Of a stretch of 14,895 bases of DNA, positions 7,269-14,190 are shown one piece after another. Numbering within the stretch: the first letter of the stretch is position 1; each line of letters begins with the position of its first letter. The position numbers were made by a program, and so were the translations under genes. The notes under the pieces were generated by a model, which did no database searches, was not told where the DNA came from, and saw only the letters and a program-made list of their open reading frames with translations. Source of the DNA: Gemmatimonadales bacterium UBA1120. GTDB taxonomy: Bacteria > Gemmatimonadota > Gemmatimonadetes > Longimicrobiales > Gaopeijiaceae. The DNA is taken from assembly GCA_002313925.1 (NCBI GenBank), contig DCAZ01000090.1, positions 1-14,895 of the forward strand. The letters are read 5' to 3'.

Positions 7269-8086
7269 CGCAGACCTTCCAGTGTAAGGAGATACCCGAT
7301 GAGGTCGGCAACCTCATCACTGGAGAGCGTGGTCGGCTCCATTGTGGGGGTTTCACTCACCTCGTACTCGACCAAATCAGACTTGATCAGTGAAAGTAGC
7401 CGCTCCTCCGAGTCAATCAGTTGCACCGTATAGGTATCCTCATTGAGCCGTCTCCCTCGGATCGTTTGCCCATCTCGTGTCACGGCTCGTACCGGTCGAT
7501 TGATCGGGAGAAGGGCGCTACTTGGTTCGAGTAGAGTTCGTTGCAAGGCAGCCGGAGTTCGAACGACACCAATGTCGCTAAGATCAGGTGCGACACGTGG
7601 GCCCCGGCCGTTCACTCGGTGACACGATGAACATTGGCCCTCACCCTCAAAAAGCATCTGGCCACGTGCTGCATCACCAACTTTCACAGCGATGCCACTT
7701 GGATCGAAGCCAGCACGGATGTAGGCGACAATTCCATCAAGCTCATCTTGTCGTAGATCAAGCCCAGGCATCCGACCATTGGAAACGCCGGTGGTTATGA
7801 CCTCGCGAAGATCATTGTCTGACAAGGGACGACGGAACTGTCCCAGGCGAAGATCCACGCCATCCACACCACTGCCGCTACGTTGATGGCACAACGCGCA
7901 CTCAGCGACATAAACCCTCGAGCCTGCTTCAATATCCTCGCTCGTGTACTGATGGTCTGCATAAGCGCTCTGGGCCAGGCTCTGTTCAGTGGTTGTAAGC
8001 AGCACCAGGAACGCGCTGAGCCAAAAGATGGATAATGAAATGAATGAAGGCATCCGGTGTCTGATCTTCGAAACCATCACCCTCAT
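7265..8086 (-). CDS. Di-haem cytochrome c, probable electron acceptor of the quinoprotein
   Basis: This is an exported c-type cytochrome of 273 residues with two CxxCH haem sites: CALCH (63-67) and CSSCH (152-156). The first domain is a small class I-like fold with Met106 (GRMPG) as the likely axial ligand. The second resembles the planctomycete-type putative haem-binding domain: a long insert containing DGQTIRG, then TMEP (Met249 the possible ligand) and a final helix DLIGYLLTL. A hydrophobic signal or anchor lies at about 13-38. I chose ATG 8086 because it overlaps the previous stop in an ATGA junction; in-frame ATGs at 8077 and 8053 are alternatives. Its end overlaps the quinoprotein start in the same way, so these genes are translationally coupled. 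The likely job is carrying electrons from PQQH2 towards a terminal oxidase; this is inferred from the coupling. Confidence 0.93.
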   Translation of the reverse strand: MRVMVSKIRHRMPSFISLSIFWLSAFLVLLTTTEQSLAQSAYADHQYTSEDIEAGSRVYVAECALCHQRSGSGVDGVDLRLGQFRRPLSDNDLREVITTGVSNGRMPGLDLRQDELDGIVAYIRAGFDPSGIAVKVGDAARGQMLFEGEGQCSSCHRVNGRGPRVAPDLSDIGVVRTPAALQRTLLEPSSALLPINRPVRAVTRDGQTIRGRRLNEDTYTVQLIDSEERLLSLIKSDLVEYEVSETPTMEPTTLSSDEVADLIGYLLTLEGLR

Positions 8087-9264
8087 CGAGCAACCCAGGG
8101 CGGTTTGATTAATAGAGCGGGGTCTGCATCAGGCTTGGGTACAAACTTCTGAGTACGGCCGTACTGGTTGTCTCCACCGTAGAGGTTGCCATCGGAGTCG
8201 ACTGAAAACGTATGCACCTCAAGGTATCCATCTGGCAATTCACGTGGGACAGCCCAGGTGTAGAGCCGATTACCCTCGAAATCCATCTTAACGAAGTTCA
8301 CGAGGCGGCCGGGGCCGAATGTCGTGAACCAAATCGAATCGTCATTGACGATTATATCCAAAGTCAGGCCAAACCCTCCCCAAACATCAACAAACTCGAC
8401 TTCCGCTGGATCATCGGTGGTGCGGAATACGTTGACCCGCCCACCCGACCGATCTAGAGCGAAAATCAGGCCTTCAGGCCCAATACCCAGGGCGTGGATG
8501 CCATTGAACTGGCCAGGTCCTTCACCGAAGCCGCCAAACTCTGAGATGTAATTTCCATCGGCATCTAAGATGATCACGCGATGGTTATCGAGGCCGTCAG
8601 CGACCAGAATCCTCCCATCCGGCAAGAACGCCACATCCTGGGGACGCCCGAAATGCGTTTCATCGTCTCCGGGAACGTTCTTCTCACCCAGTGTCTTGAT
8701 TAGTTCACTTCCATCATTGGAGAACACATAAATCTGATGGAAGGTTTCGTTAACGAGCCATACTCGGCGTTCCGGATCATATGGGTTAATACGGAGCCTG
8801 TGGGGTCCAGGCCCCTCCGAAGGGAACGCGATTGGCCCGTCAAGGCGGAGCGTGACGGTTCCTTCGCACAGGTAGTCCCACTGGTCCCACATCTCTCGTA
8901 CATTGCCATCGGAATCAAGCGTGTAAAGACAGTGCTCCCACACCCGCATATCAGTAGCAAATAGAACGTTGATACCGATAGATCCAGCAAACCCGGAAAA
9001 CTCTGCAGGAATCGGGTCAGGGAGGCGGGTTTCACCGCGCTGGGCAATGAAGATTCGGTTTGGCGACTCTGCGAAAACACCTGAGCTACCGCCGAATGCA
9101 AAACCCTCTTCCGCAAACGGCTTGTGCCAGCCACGGATGATGTTGTAGGGGCTGGGTCCAACGGGCCCTTCGATCGCTCCGGTCGATTGAGCACGTAGAG
9201 CCGAAACTTGTCCGGCAATTATCAGTATCGCTAATGCAACCAGGGTTCTGGAGATCTGAATCAT
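8083..9264 (-). CDS. Secreted NHL-repeat beta-propeller, paralogue 3 (first gene of operon)
   Basis: This is a predicted periplasmic NHL propeller of 393 residues with a signal peptide of about 26 residues (LALAILIIAG-type core, then ALRAQ). NHL blades are visible, for example FLPDGRILVADGLDNHRV. Relative to PAL it keeps His155 (GPHRLRIN), His257 (GIHALGI) and His351 (EVHTFSVD). The catalytic Tyr position is Leu225 (DGLDNHR), so the metal site may survive without the same chemistry. Two Cys (112 and 133) occur in an insert not shared with the other paralogues and could pair. It ends with FVPKPDADP like paralogue 2. The frame is open to TTG 9279, but ATG 9264 is preferred because the signal peptide starts there; the only Shine-Dalgarno-like sequence is a weak GCGGGA. 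Its stop overlaps the cytochrome start. It faces the LVIVD gene divergently across 243 bases. Confidence 0.9.
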   Translation of the reverse strand: MIQISRTLVALAILIIAGQVSALRAQSTGAIEGPVGPSPYNIIRGWHKPFAEEGFAFGGSSGVFAESPNRIFIAQRGETRLPDPIPAEFSGFAGSIGINVLFATDMRVWEHCLYTLDSDGNVREMWDQWDYLCEGTVTLRLDGPIAFPSEGPGPHRLRINPYDPERRVWLVNETFHQIYVFSNDGSELIKTLGEKNVPGDDETHFGRPQDVAFLPDGRILVADGLDNHRVIILDADGNYISEFGGFGEGPGQFNGIHALGIGPEGLIFALDRSGGRVNVFRTTDDPAEVEFVDVWGGFGLTLDIIVNDDSIWFTTFGPGRLVNFVKMDFEGNRLYTWAVPRELPDGYLEVHTFSVDSDGNLYGGDNQYGRTQKFVPKPDADPALLIKPPWVAR

Positions 9265-9294
9265 CAAAATTTCCCGCAAGAAGGGAGTTGAGCA

Positions 9295-9300
9295 AATATA
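9295..9300 (-). promoter_or_regulatory. Candidate -10 box for the NHL/cytochrome/quinoprotein operon
   Basis: On the minus strand this reads TATATT, one mismatch from TATAAT, about 30 bases before the ATG at 9264. I see no convincing -35 element at the right distance, so this is only a candidate. Confidence 0.25.
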
Positions 9301-9342
9301 GGGTGGGAACTACTCAAACAGACGCTACTTCGGAGCGGCTAC

Positions 9343-9369
9343 TGTGGCAAATCGCCTATAGTGGCCACA
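9343..9369. promoter_or_regulatory. Operator-like inverted repeat in the divergent intergenic region
   Basis: TGTGGC (9343-9348) and GCCACA (9364-9369) form a perfect inverted repeat with a 15-base spacer. The half-site centres are 21 bases apart, two helical turns, as expected for a dimeric regulator. A TATAGT box (-10-like, plus strand) lies inside at 9357-9362. No regulator gene is in the window. Confidence 0.35.
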
Positions 9370-9457
9370 AAGCGTTCCAAGCCCTAACGGGTCCAGAGGA
9401 CATCGCCCCCTCCCCGCAGGCCAACCGCCAACCTAGTTTGCTCGAACGCCATAATAC

Positions 9458-9476
9458 GGCGGCTACTAGAGCCGCT
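9458..9476 (+). other. Hairpin in the leader of the LVIVD gene
   Basis: GCGGCT (9459-9464) and AGCCGC (9470-9475) form a 6-base GC-rich stem with a 5-base loop; a G-T pair could extend it. It lies about 32 bases before the start at 9508. The left arm is part of a 9-base direct repeat GCGGCTACT also found at 9335-9343. A few T residues follow but no proper T-run, so attenuation is only a possibility. Apart from this hairpin, the repeat and the inverted repeat just upstream, I see nothing in 9265-9507. Confidence 0.35.
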
Positions 9477-9507
9477 CTTGTACTGCTCGCATCCAGGAAG
9501 CATCCAC

Positions 9508-11559
9508 ATGACACGCCCTGCCCTGTCGTTTCAACTAACCACAACTCTGCCGGCTATCGCTATCGCGGCTACCCTAGCAGCAATTACGGTAGCGCCCGCC
9601 GCCGCTCAGTTCCCGCCTGCCACGGAGGATCAGCGCGCCGCAGGTGCAATGGTCACCGAAGTCCGTTTCGGCTCGGACGAACTCGTCATACCTAGAGGTG
9701 AGACGGTCACACTGGCAACTGGCCTGTATGACGTGAATGGCACTATGGTCGAAGGGGCTGTTGCAATCATCATGACCAGCGGCAACGTAAGCCCGCGCTT
9801 CGCAACGATTACAGGGCAACAGGTGGAATTGACCGGTCAGCAACCGGGTGAGGGTACGCTCTCTGCCATCGTGATGGTACCGCTCGATCAGGGGAGTGTG
9901 CGCGGCACGGCCGGAGCGAGCGAGATCGATCAGATCCCGGTACGGGTACTCGATTATCCTGCCGCATCGATCACTATTTCCGAACCCTCTCATACAGTCT
10001 ACACGGGTACGTCAATCCAGATGGCGGCTCAGGTGATGACAGTAAATGATACGGAACACTCAACGGCCACAATTGCTTGGCGTTCCTCAGCTACCTCAGT
10101 CGCGATGGTTTCAGGCGGCGGCATTCTCACAGGCGTCACAGCAGGTAGTACAATACTCACGACCCAAACCGAGGGTGGCATTTCAGCCGAATATACGGTC
10201 AATGTAGTCACAAACCCGGTCACATCGATTTCGATGTCTCCTGCCTCTACGCAGACCCGCCGGGGTGACGTTGTCGAGTTCGATATCGTTGCCCGGGACT
10301 CCGGGGGCAATCTGGTTACGGATATCGCCCTTGATTTGGCAGTCTCAGGACTCGAAGGCACGGGTGGATTCGTCTACGACGACGGCACTTTCGTTGCTGA
10401 AGAGCCGGGCGCATACCGTGTCATCGCAAGCACTGGTTCCGCTTCCGCAGCTTCGATCGTCGAGGTAGCTGAGCGACCTGGGCCAGTTGAGGTCGAGTTC
10501 CTTGATCACGGGGTGCGCGCCGAAGTTGCGACCTCAGACCTCTGGGTCTTTGAGGGCGCTGACGGGGAAGACTACGCATACACTGGGACACATTCTCGGG
10601 GCGGCGGTGAGCGTATGTTTGTCTGGCATGTCACAGACCCAACAAATATTAGTCTGCTCGATTCCGTTGTTGTCGATGCACGTGTCGTCAACGACGTAAA
10701 AGTCAACGAAGATGCAAGCTGGGCCATCATCACACGGGAAGGTGCGAGCACCCGGAGAAACGGTATCGTGGTACTCGATCTAGCTGATCCTGCCCATCCC
10801 ACAATTATGGCTGAACTGACCGACCAACTTACGGCTGGGATCCACAATGTTTGGATTATGGGGGATGTCGTTTATGCAGTGAACAATGGTACCAGTGCCA
10901 TGAACATCATTGATATGAGTGATCCGGCGAATCCAACCCATGCCGGCCGTTACGAGATCAAGCCTGGTGACCAAAACAAATCACTGCACGACGTCTGGGC
11001 TGAGGATGGTTACGCGTACCTGTCGTACTGGGATGATGGGTTAGTCATTGTCGACGTTGGTGCAGGGACACACGGTGGAACTCCCACGGAGCCGGTCTTC
11101 GTGTCGACCATCAAGTATCCTGAAGGAAACACACACGTTGCCTGGCGCACGAGGGACTATGTCTTCCTCGGAGATGAGATAGGCACTTCGGACGGCATGC
11201 GCGGCTTTATTCACATCATCGATGTCAGCGATATCGACAACCCGAGACAAGTGGCTAAGTATGACCTACCTGAGGCAGGTGCACACAACATATGGGTCGA
11301 GGATGACGTCCTGTATATCGCTTACTACCAGGGTGGGCTGCGCATTGTCGATGTGAGTGGCACCCTGCGAGGGGATCTGTACCGCCAGGGCCGGGAAATT
11401 GGCTTCTTCCGCACGGAAGCCGCAGAAGGTGAAGGACTGCAAGCCAATAGCGCGAACGCGTGGGGGCCGCAGCCATTCAAGGGCAACCTGTTCGTAAGCG
11501 ATATGACGAGTGGGTTATGGGTGGTAAAGCACGCTCGGCCGAGGCCAGTCACGTTCTGA
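9508..11559 (+). CDS. Secreted Ig-like / LVIVD-repeat beta-propeller protein
   Basis: This is an exported or surface protein of 683 residues. A signal peptide covers about 1-34 (long Ala-rich hydrophobic stretch, VAPAAAQ). Residues about 50-150 form a beta-rich domain. Two Ig-like modules of the bacterial Big type follow at about 152-234 and 237-320; SSATSVAMVSGGGILTGV is typical of Big2. Residues about 330-680 form a propeller with LVIVD repeats (GLVIVDV 511-517, GLRIVDV 610-616, and DLADPAHP- and DMSDPANP-type turns). A His recurs at the same place in four blades: IHNVW (445), LHDVW (494), THVAW (542) and AHNIW (592). The start is ATG 9508 with AGGAAG 7 bases upstream; the longer frame to 9478 has no such site. 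The stop overlaps the next start (TGATG). No enzyme activity can be assigned; binding or a surface role is likely. Confidence 0.9.
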   Translation: MTRPALSFQLTTTLPAIAIAATLAAITVAPAAAQFPPATEDQRAAGAMVTEVRFGSDELVIPRGETVTLATGLYDVNGTMVEGAVAIIMTSGNVSPRFATITGQQVELTGQQPGEGTLSAIVMVPLDQGSVRGTAGASEIDQIPVRVLDYPAASITISEPSHTVYTGTSIQMAAQVMTVNDTEHSTATIAWRSSATSVAMVSGGGILTGVTAGSTILTTQTEGGISAEYTVNVVTNPVTSISMSPASTQTRRGDVVEFDIVARDSGGNLVTDIALDLAVSGLEGTGGFVYDDGTFVAEEPGAYRVIASTGSASAASIVEVAERPGPVEVEFLDHGVRAEVATSDLWVFEGADGEDYAYTGTHSRGGGERMFVWHVTDPTNISLLDSVVVDARVVNDVKVNEDASWAIITREGASTRRNGIVVLDLADPAHPTIMAELTDQLTAGIHNVWIMGDVVYAVNNGTSAMNIIDMSDPANPTHAGRYEIKPGDQNKSLHDVWAEDGYAYLSYWDDGLVIVDVGAGTHGGTPTEPVFVSTIKYPEGNTHVAWRTRDYVFLGDEIGTSDGMRGFIHIIDVSDIDNPRQVAKYDLPEAGAHNIWVEDDVLYIAYYQGGLRIVDVSGTLRGDLYRQGREIGFFRTEAAEGEGLQANSANAWGPQPFKGNLFVSDMTSGLWVVKHARPRPVTF

Positions 11560-12656
11560 TGAGAAATTGGCCACTCATCTTTGTAGCGCTTTTGATTGCG
11601 GGTCCAGCGAGAGCCCAGTCACACCCCACATATTGGGCATACATCGCGAATGAATCGTCTGATATCGTCTCGCTCGTGCGCTTCGATGGCCGCGAAGTCG
11701 TAGAAGAGAAGGCGATTCCTGTAGGATTCCATCCCGCCGATCTCGACGGCGCTCACGGTATCGCCGTATCGCCTAACGGTACGCATTGGTACGTGTCGAT
11801 TGCCCATGGTCAACCGTACGGACAGATCTGGCAGATGGAGACTGGAACCGACCAGTTTGTGGACTCGGCCCTTGTTGGTCTCTTCCCTGCGACGATGTCG
11901 CTGACCCCCGATGGGGCCTCTTTGTTCGTCGTGAATTTCAACCTACATGGCGATCACGTGCCGAGCTCGGTATCGGCCGTGTTTGCACCCGTGATGGAAG
12001 AGATCACGCAGATCGAGACATGCATCATGCCTCACGGTAGCCGAGTGAGTAGTGACGGTCAGCGGCACTACTCGACATGCATGATGTCCGATCAACTCGT
12101 CGAGTCGAGTGTGATGAACATGCGTGTCGAGCGGAGAATGATCCTAACCGAAGGTAACGAGGGTCTAATACCTACCGACCGTTCATCATCCAGCATGGAC
12201 ATGACATCGGGTGAGATTTGCAAACCTACCTGGGTCCTTCTCTCTCCGGATGACACTCGCATCTACGTGCCTTGCAACGGCCGAGGAGATGTGCTTGAGA
12301 TTGATGCCGGATCTATGAAAGTGCTACGTCATTTCCCGACCGGAGCCGGGCCGTACAATGCGGACATCACTCCAGACGGGCGGGTGCTGGTAGTTACCCT
12401 GAAAGGAGATCAGGCTGTAGCGATCTTCGACCTAGAGACCGGTCAGGAAACTCGAATCAAAACGACACAGCCTATTACACATGGGGTATCGATTACGCCG
12501 GACGGACGGTTCGCATTCATCTCAAACGAATCAATCGGGGCAACACGTGGAACCGTGGACGTAATCGATATCGCTGCTCGGCAGATCATCGCCTCGGCCG
12601 AGTTACATTATCAACCCGGTGGGTTGGCAGTATGGAAGATGGAGGGCGGGAGTTAG
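11559..12656 (+). CDS. Secreted seven-bladed YVTN-type beta-propeller with Cys/Met/His clusters
   Basis: This is an exported propeller of 365 residues with a clear signal peptide (MRNWPLIFVALLIAGPARAQ, cleavage near residue 20). YVTN/lactonase-like blades recur, each with a TPDG or SPDD turn followed by a hydrophobic strand (positions 70, 116, 229, 271 and 313). The unusual part is a set of possible metal-binding or disulfide residues: His66 (AHG), Cys155, Met157 and His159 (CIMPHG), Cys174-Met175-Met176 (STCMM), Cys221 (EICKP), Cys239 (VPCNG) and His308 (THG). The AHG, PHG and THG motifs fall at equivalent blade entries, so their side chains may face the central channel. The start overlaps the LVIVD stop by one base, so the two are translationally coupled. 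The function is unknown; a copper- or haem-related role is speculation. Confidence 0.88.
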   Translation: MRNWPLIFVALLIAGPARAQSHPTYWAYIANESSDIVSLVRFDGREVVEEKAIPVGFHPADLDGAHGIAVSPNGTHWYVSIAHGQPYGQIWQMETGTDQFVDSALVGLFPATMSLTPDGASLFVVNFNLHGDHVPSSVSAVFAPVMEEITQIETCIMPHGSRVSSDGQRHYSTCMMSDQLVESSVMNMRVERRMILTEGNEGLIPTDRSSSSMDMTSGEICKPTWVLLSPDDTRIYVPCNGRGDVLEIDAGSMKVLRHFPTGAGPYNADITPDGRVLVVTLKGDQAVAIFDLETGQETRIKTTQPITHGVSITPDGRFAFISNESIGATRGTVDVIDIAARQIIASAELHYQPGGLAVWKMEGGS

Positions 12657-12717
12657 GGCACGGAGCAATCACGGCCGAAGCCATAAAGAAGTGTTAGATG
12701 TATGCTCGCCAGACAGC

Positions 12718-14043
12718 CTATAAACTCAGTTCCGTAAAGAGTTCTTTGAGTCGATTAGCGACCAGCAGCTCTTCGCCAGGACGGAGTTGGCGGGTGCGTA
12801 CGGTTGTGCCGTCGTAGACAATACTCGGTGTACCCTCACGCAGAATCCGCTTGAATTCACGGGGCTCAACTGGAATCACGGACTGATCCCATTCAAGATC
12901 GACATCTGCATAGCCACCATTGTTCATCGCGTAACGAGCAACCACCCCTGGAACAACATCCAGTTCTCCCGCGAGCCACTGGGCTCGGGCATTCCAGTCT
13001 TCAACTTCAGCCGCCTGATCTATGCGTACAGCTCGCTCGAGCGCAACCACAAGAGCGATGATTTCCTCCTTCCCGATCTTCATGCCACGCCCGATGTAAT
13101 CGTTGGGCGCATTCTGCATGCGGGCCGCCTCAATAAGGTCGGCCCGGCCCGCCAAGATTCCAGTGGACTGAGGGCCCAGAATGCCTTTGCCGCCGCTAAC
13201 CACAACGAGGTCTGCACCAAGATCTATGAAGCGCCTCAGATTCTCCCAAGGCGGAAGATCAGAGGCCATGTCAATCATCACAGGCACATCGTGCTGCTTA
13301 CCTATGTCGATCATTTCTTCGGGTAGAATCACCGTGTCGGGTGTCGGAGATGAACGCTCCATAGACCTCGGTGGCGCAATTGGGCTCCCTCGCTCAATCG
13401 CGGACAATGCCGGAAGCATCGCGACTGAACCATCGATTCGGCTGATGAATTCCTCTCTAGAGTCTACGTATACGTTGGTCATCCCAGCCGCGCGATGGGC
13501 ATGGTCATAGCTGAACCGATGAGGTGTCTGGATCAAACAGTTACGGGGCTCCCAGGTGACGTTGGGTAATGCTCGCATCCGATCCATATCGGAACCGGTT
13601 AAGCAAGCCGCAGACCCCAATAGCAAAGAGGCAAAGCCCCCTGATGTGACGATGGCTGCTTCGGCACCCATCAGCTCGGCCACACGCGCGCCCGCAGCCT
13701 CAGTTAGTTCGTTCATATCGACGAAGTATTCGTTGGCTTCGACGATCGCTTCTAGAACCTCCGGTGGCATCCGTGAGCCACCCATCGTTGTGATGTGTTC
13801 GTGCGCGCCTATATGAGGGCGAACCCCTAGCAGTCGCGTATAAATGTTGTCCTCTAAACCTGCCACAGTGTTGGGTTGACCACCGAAGGCCGAGCCGTTG
13901 AACCTGGACTCGAGTGCCCCATCATCCGAGCATCCAGAAGCACCCAGGGCACCAGCAACCCCAGCTGCGGTTCCCGCCCCTAGAAACGCTCGTCGTGTGA
14001 CCGGCAAGCTTGAAGAGTTGGGACGATCATCGTGCGAGGTCAT
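12718..14043 (-). CDS. Tat-exported SelA-like PLP-dependent enzyme (probable lipoprotein)
   Basis: This is a fold-type I PLP enzyme of the SelA / D-glucosaminate-6-phosphate ammonia-lyase-like group, 441 residues. Lys286 in SGGKGILGPQ is the expected Schiff-base lysine and Asp258 (MIDMASD) the pyridine-N partner; TSGGFAS at 133-139 fits the phosphate-binding loop. The N-terminus has a twin-arginine motif (TRRAFLG, Arg17-Arg18), a hydrophobic stretch and ASGC with Cys38, so export as a folded, PLP-loaded lipoprotein is predicted. I chose ATG 14043 because GGAG lies 6 bases upstream on the minus strand; the frame extends to GTG 14109, but that would bury the Tat signal. It is not expected to make selenocysteyl-tRNA, because it is exported and no sel genes are nearby. 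It is convergent with the YVTN gene and divergent from another Tat-PLP enzyme. The substrate is unknown, perhaps an amino acid or amino sugar. Confidence 0.92.
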   Translation of the reverse strand: MTSHDDRPNSSSLPVTRRAFLGAGTAAGVAGALGASGCSDDGALESRFNGSAFGGQPNTVAGLEDNIYTRLLGVRPHIGAHEHITTMGGSRMPPEVLEAIVEANEYFVDMNELTEAAGARVAELMGAEAAIVTSGGFASLLLGSAACLTGSDMDRMRALPNVTWEPRNCLIQTPHRFSYDHAHRAAGMTNVYVDSREEFISRIDGSVAMLPALSAIERGSPIAPPRSMERSSPTPDTVILPEEMIDIGKQHDVPVMIDMASDLPPWENLRRFIDLGADLVVVSGGKGILGPQSTGILAGRADLIEAARMQNAPNDYIGRGMKIGKEEIIALVVALERAVRIDQAAEVEDWNARAQWLAGELDVVPGVVARYAMNNGGYADVDLEWDQSVIPVEPREFKRILREGTPSIVYDGTTVRTRQLRPGEELLVANRLKELFTELSL

Positions 14044-14131
14044 AGGCTTCTCCAGTTCGGCTGCATCCCCTGAGAGTCGGTAAATCAACGTAGTGACCCT
14101 CTTCAACACCTGACAGGAATAGGCGCACGCG

Positions 14132-14159
14132 TTGCCCGAAATAGACAGCGGCCTAAGAT
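14132..14159 (+). promoter_or_regulatory. Candidate sigma70-type promoter of the class V aminotransferase gene
   Basis: TTGCCC (14132-14137) and TAAGAT (14154-14159) are separated by 16 bases. Each matches four of six consensus positions. The -10 box ends about 31 bases before the GTG start. The 147-base divergent gap must hold promoters for both flanking genes; none is clear on the minus strand. Confidence 0.3.
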
Positions 14160-14179
14160 GAATCTCTAGCTTTAATCCT

Positions 14180-14185
14180 GGGAGG
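14180..14185 (+). promoter_or_regulatory. Ribosome binding site fixing a GTG start
   Basis: GGGAGG lies 5 bases before GTG 14191. This is what identifies GTG as the start, because no in-frame ATG precedes the Tat signal. Confidence 0.65.
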
Positions 14186-14190
14186 TACCC

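Noticed and set aside
8700..9218. Same-strand alternative frame of 172 codons inside NHL3
   Set aside because: The NHL repeats are continuous in the other frame; this one shows no repeats, no signal and no ribosome binding site.
12657..12717. Possible terminator between the YVTN and SelA-like genes
   Set aside because: Only a 3-base stem (GGC-CGAA-GCC) is visible and no T-run follows, so it is not supportable.
12718..14043. Calling the SelA-like gene a true L-seryl-tRNA(Sec) selenium transferase
   Set aside because: It has a Tat/lipoprotein signal, and no selB, selD or selC is nearby. Export is incompatible with tRNA modification.
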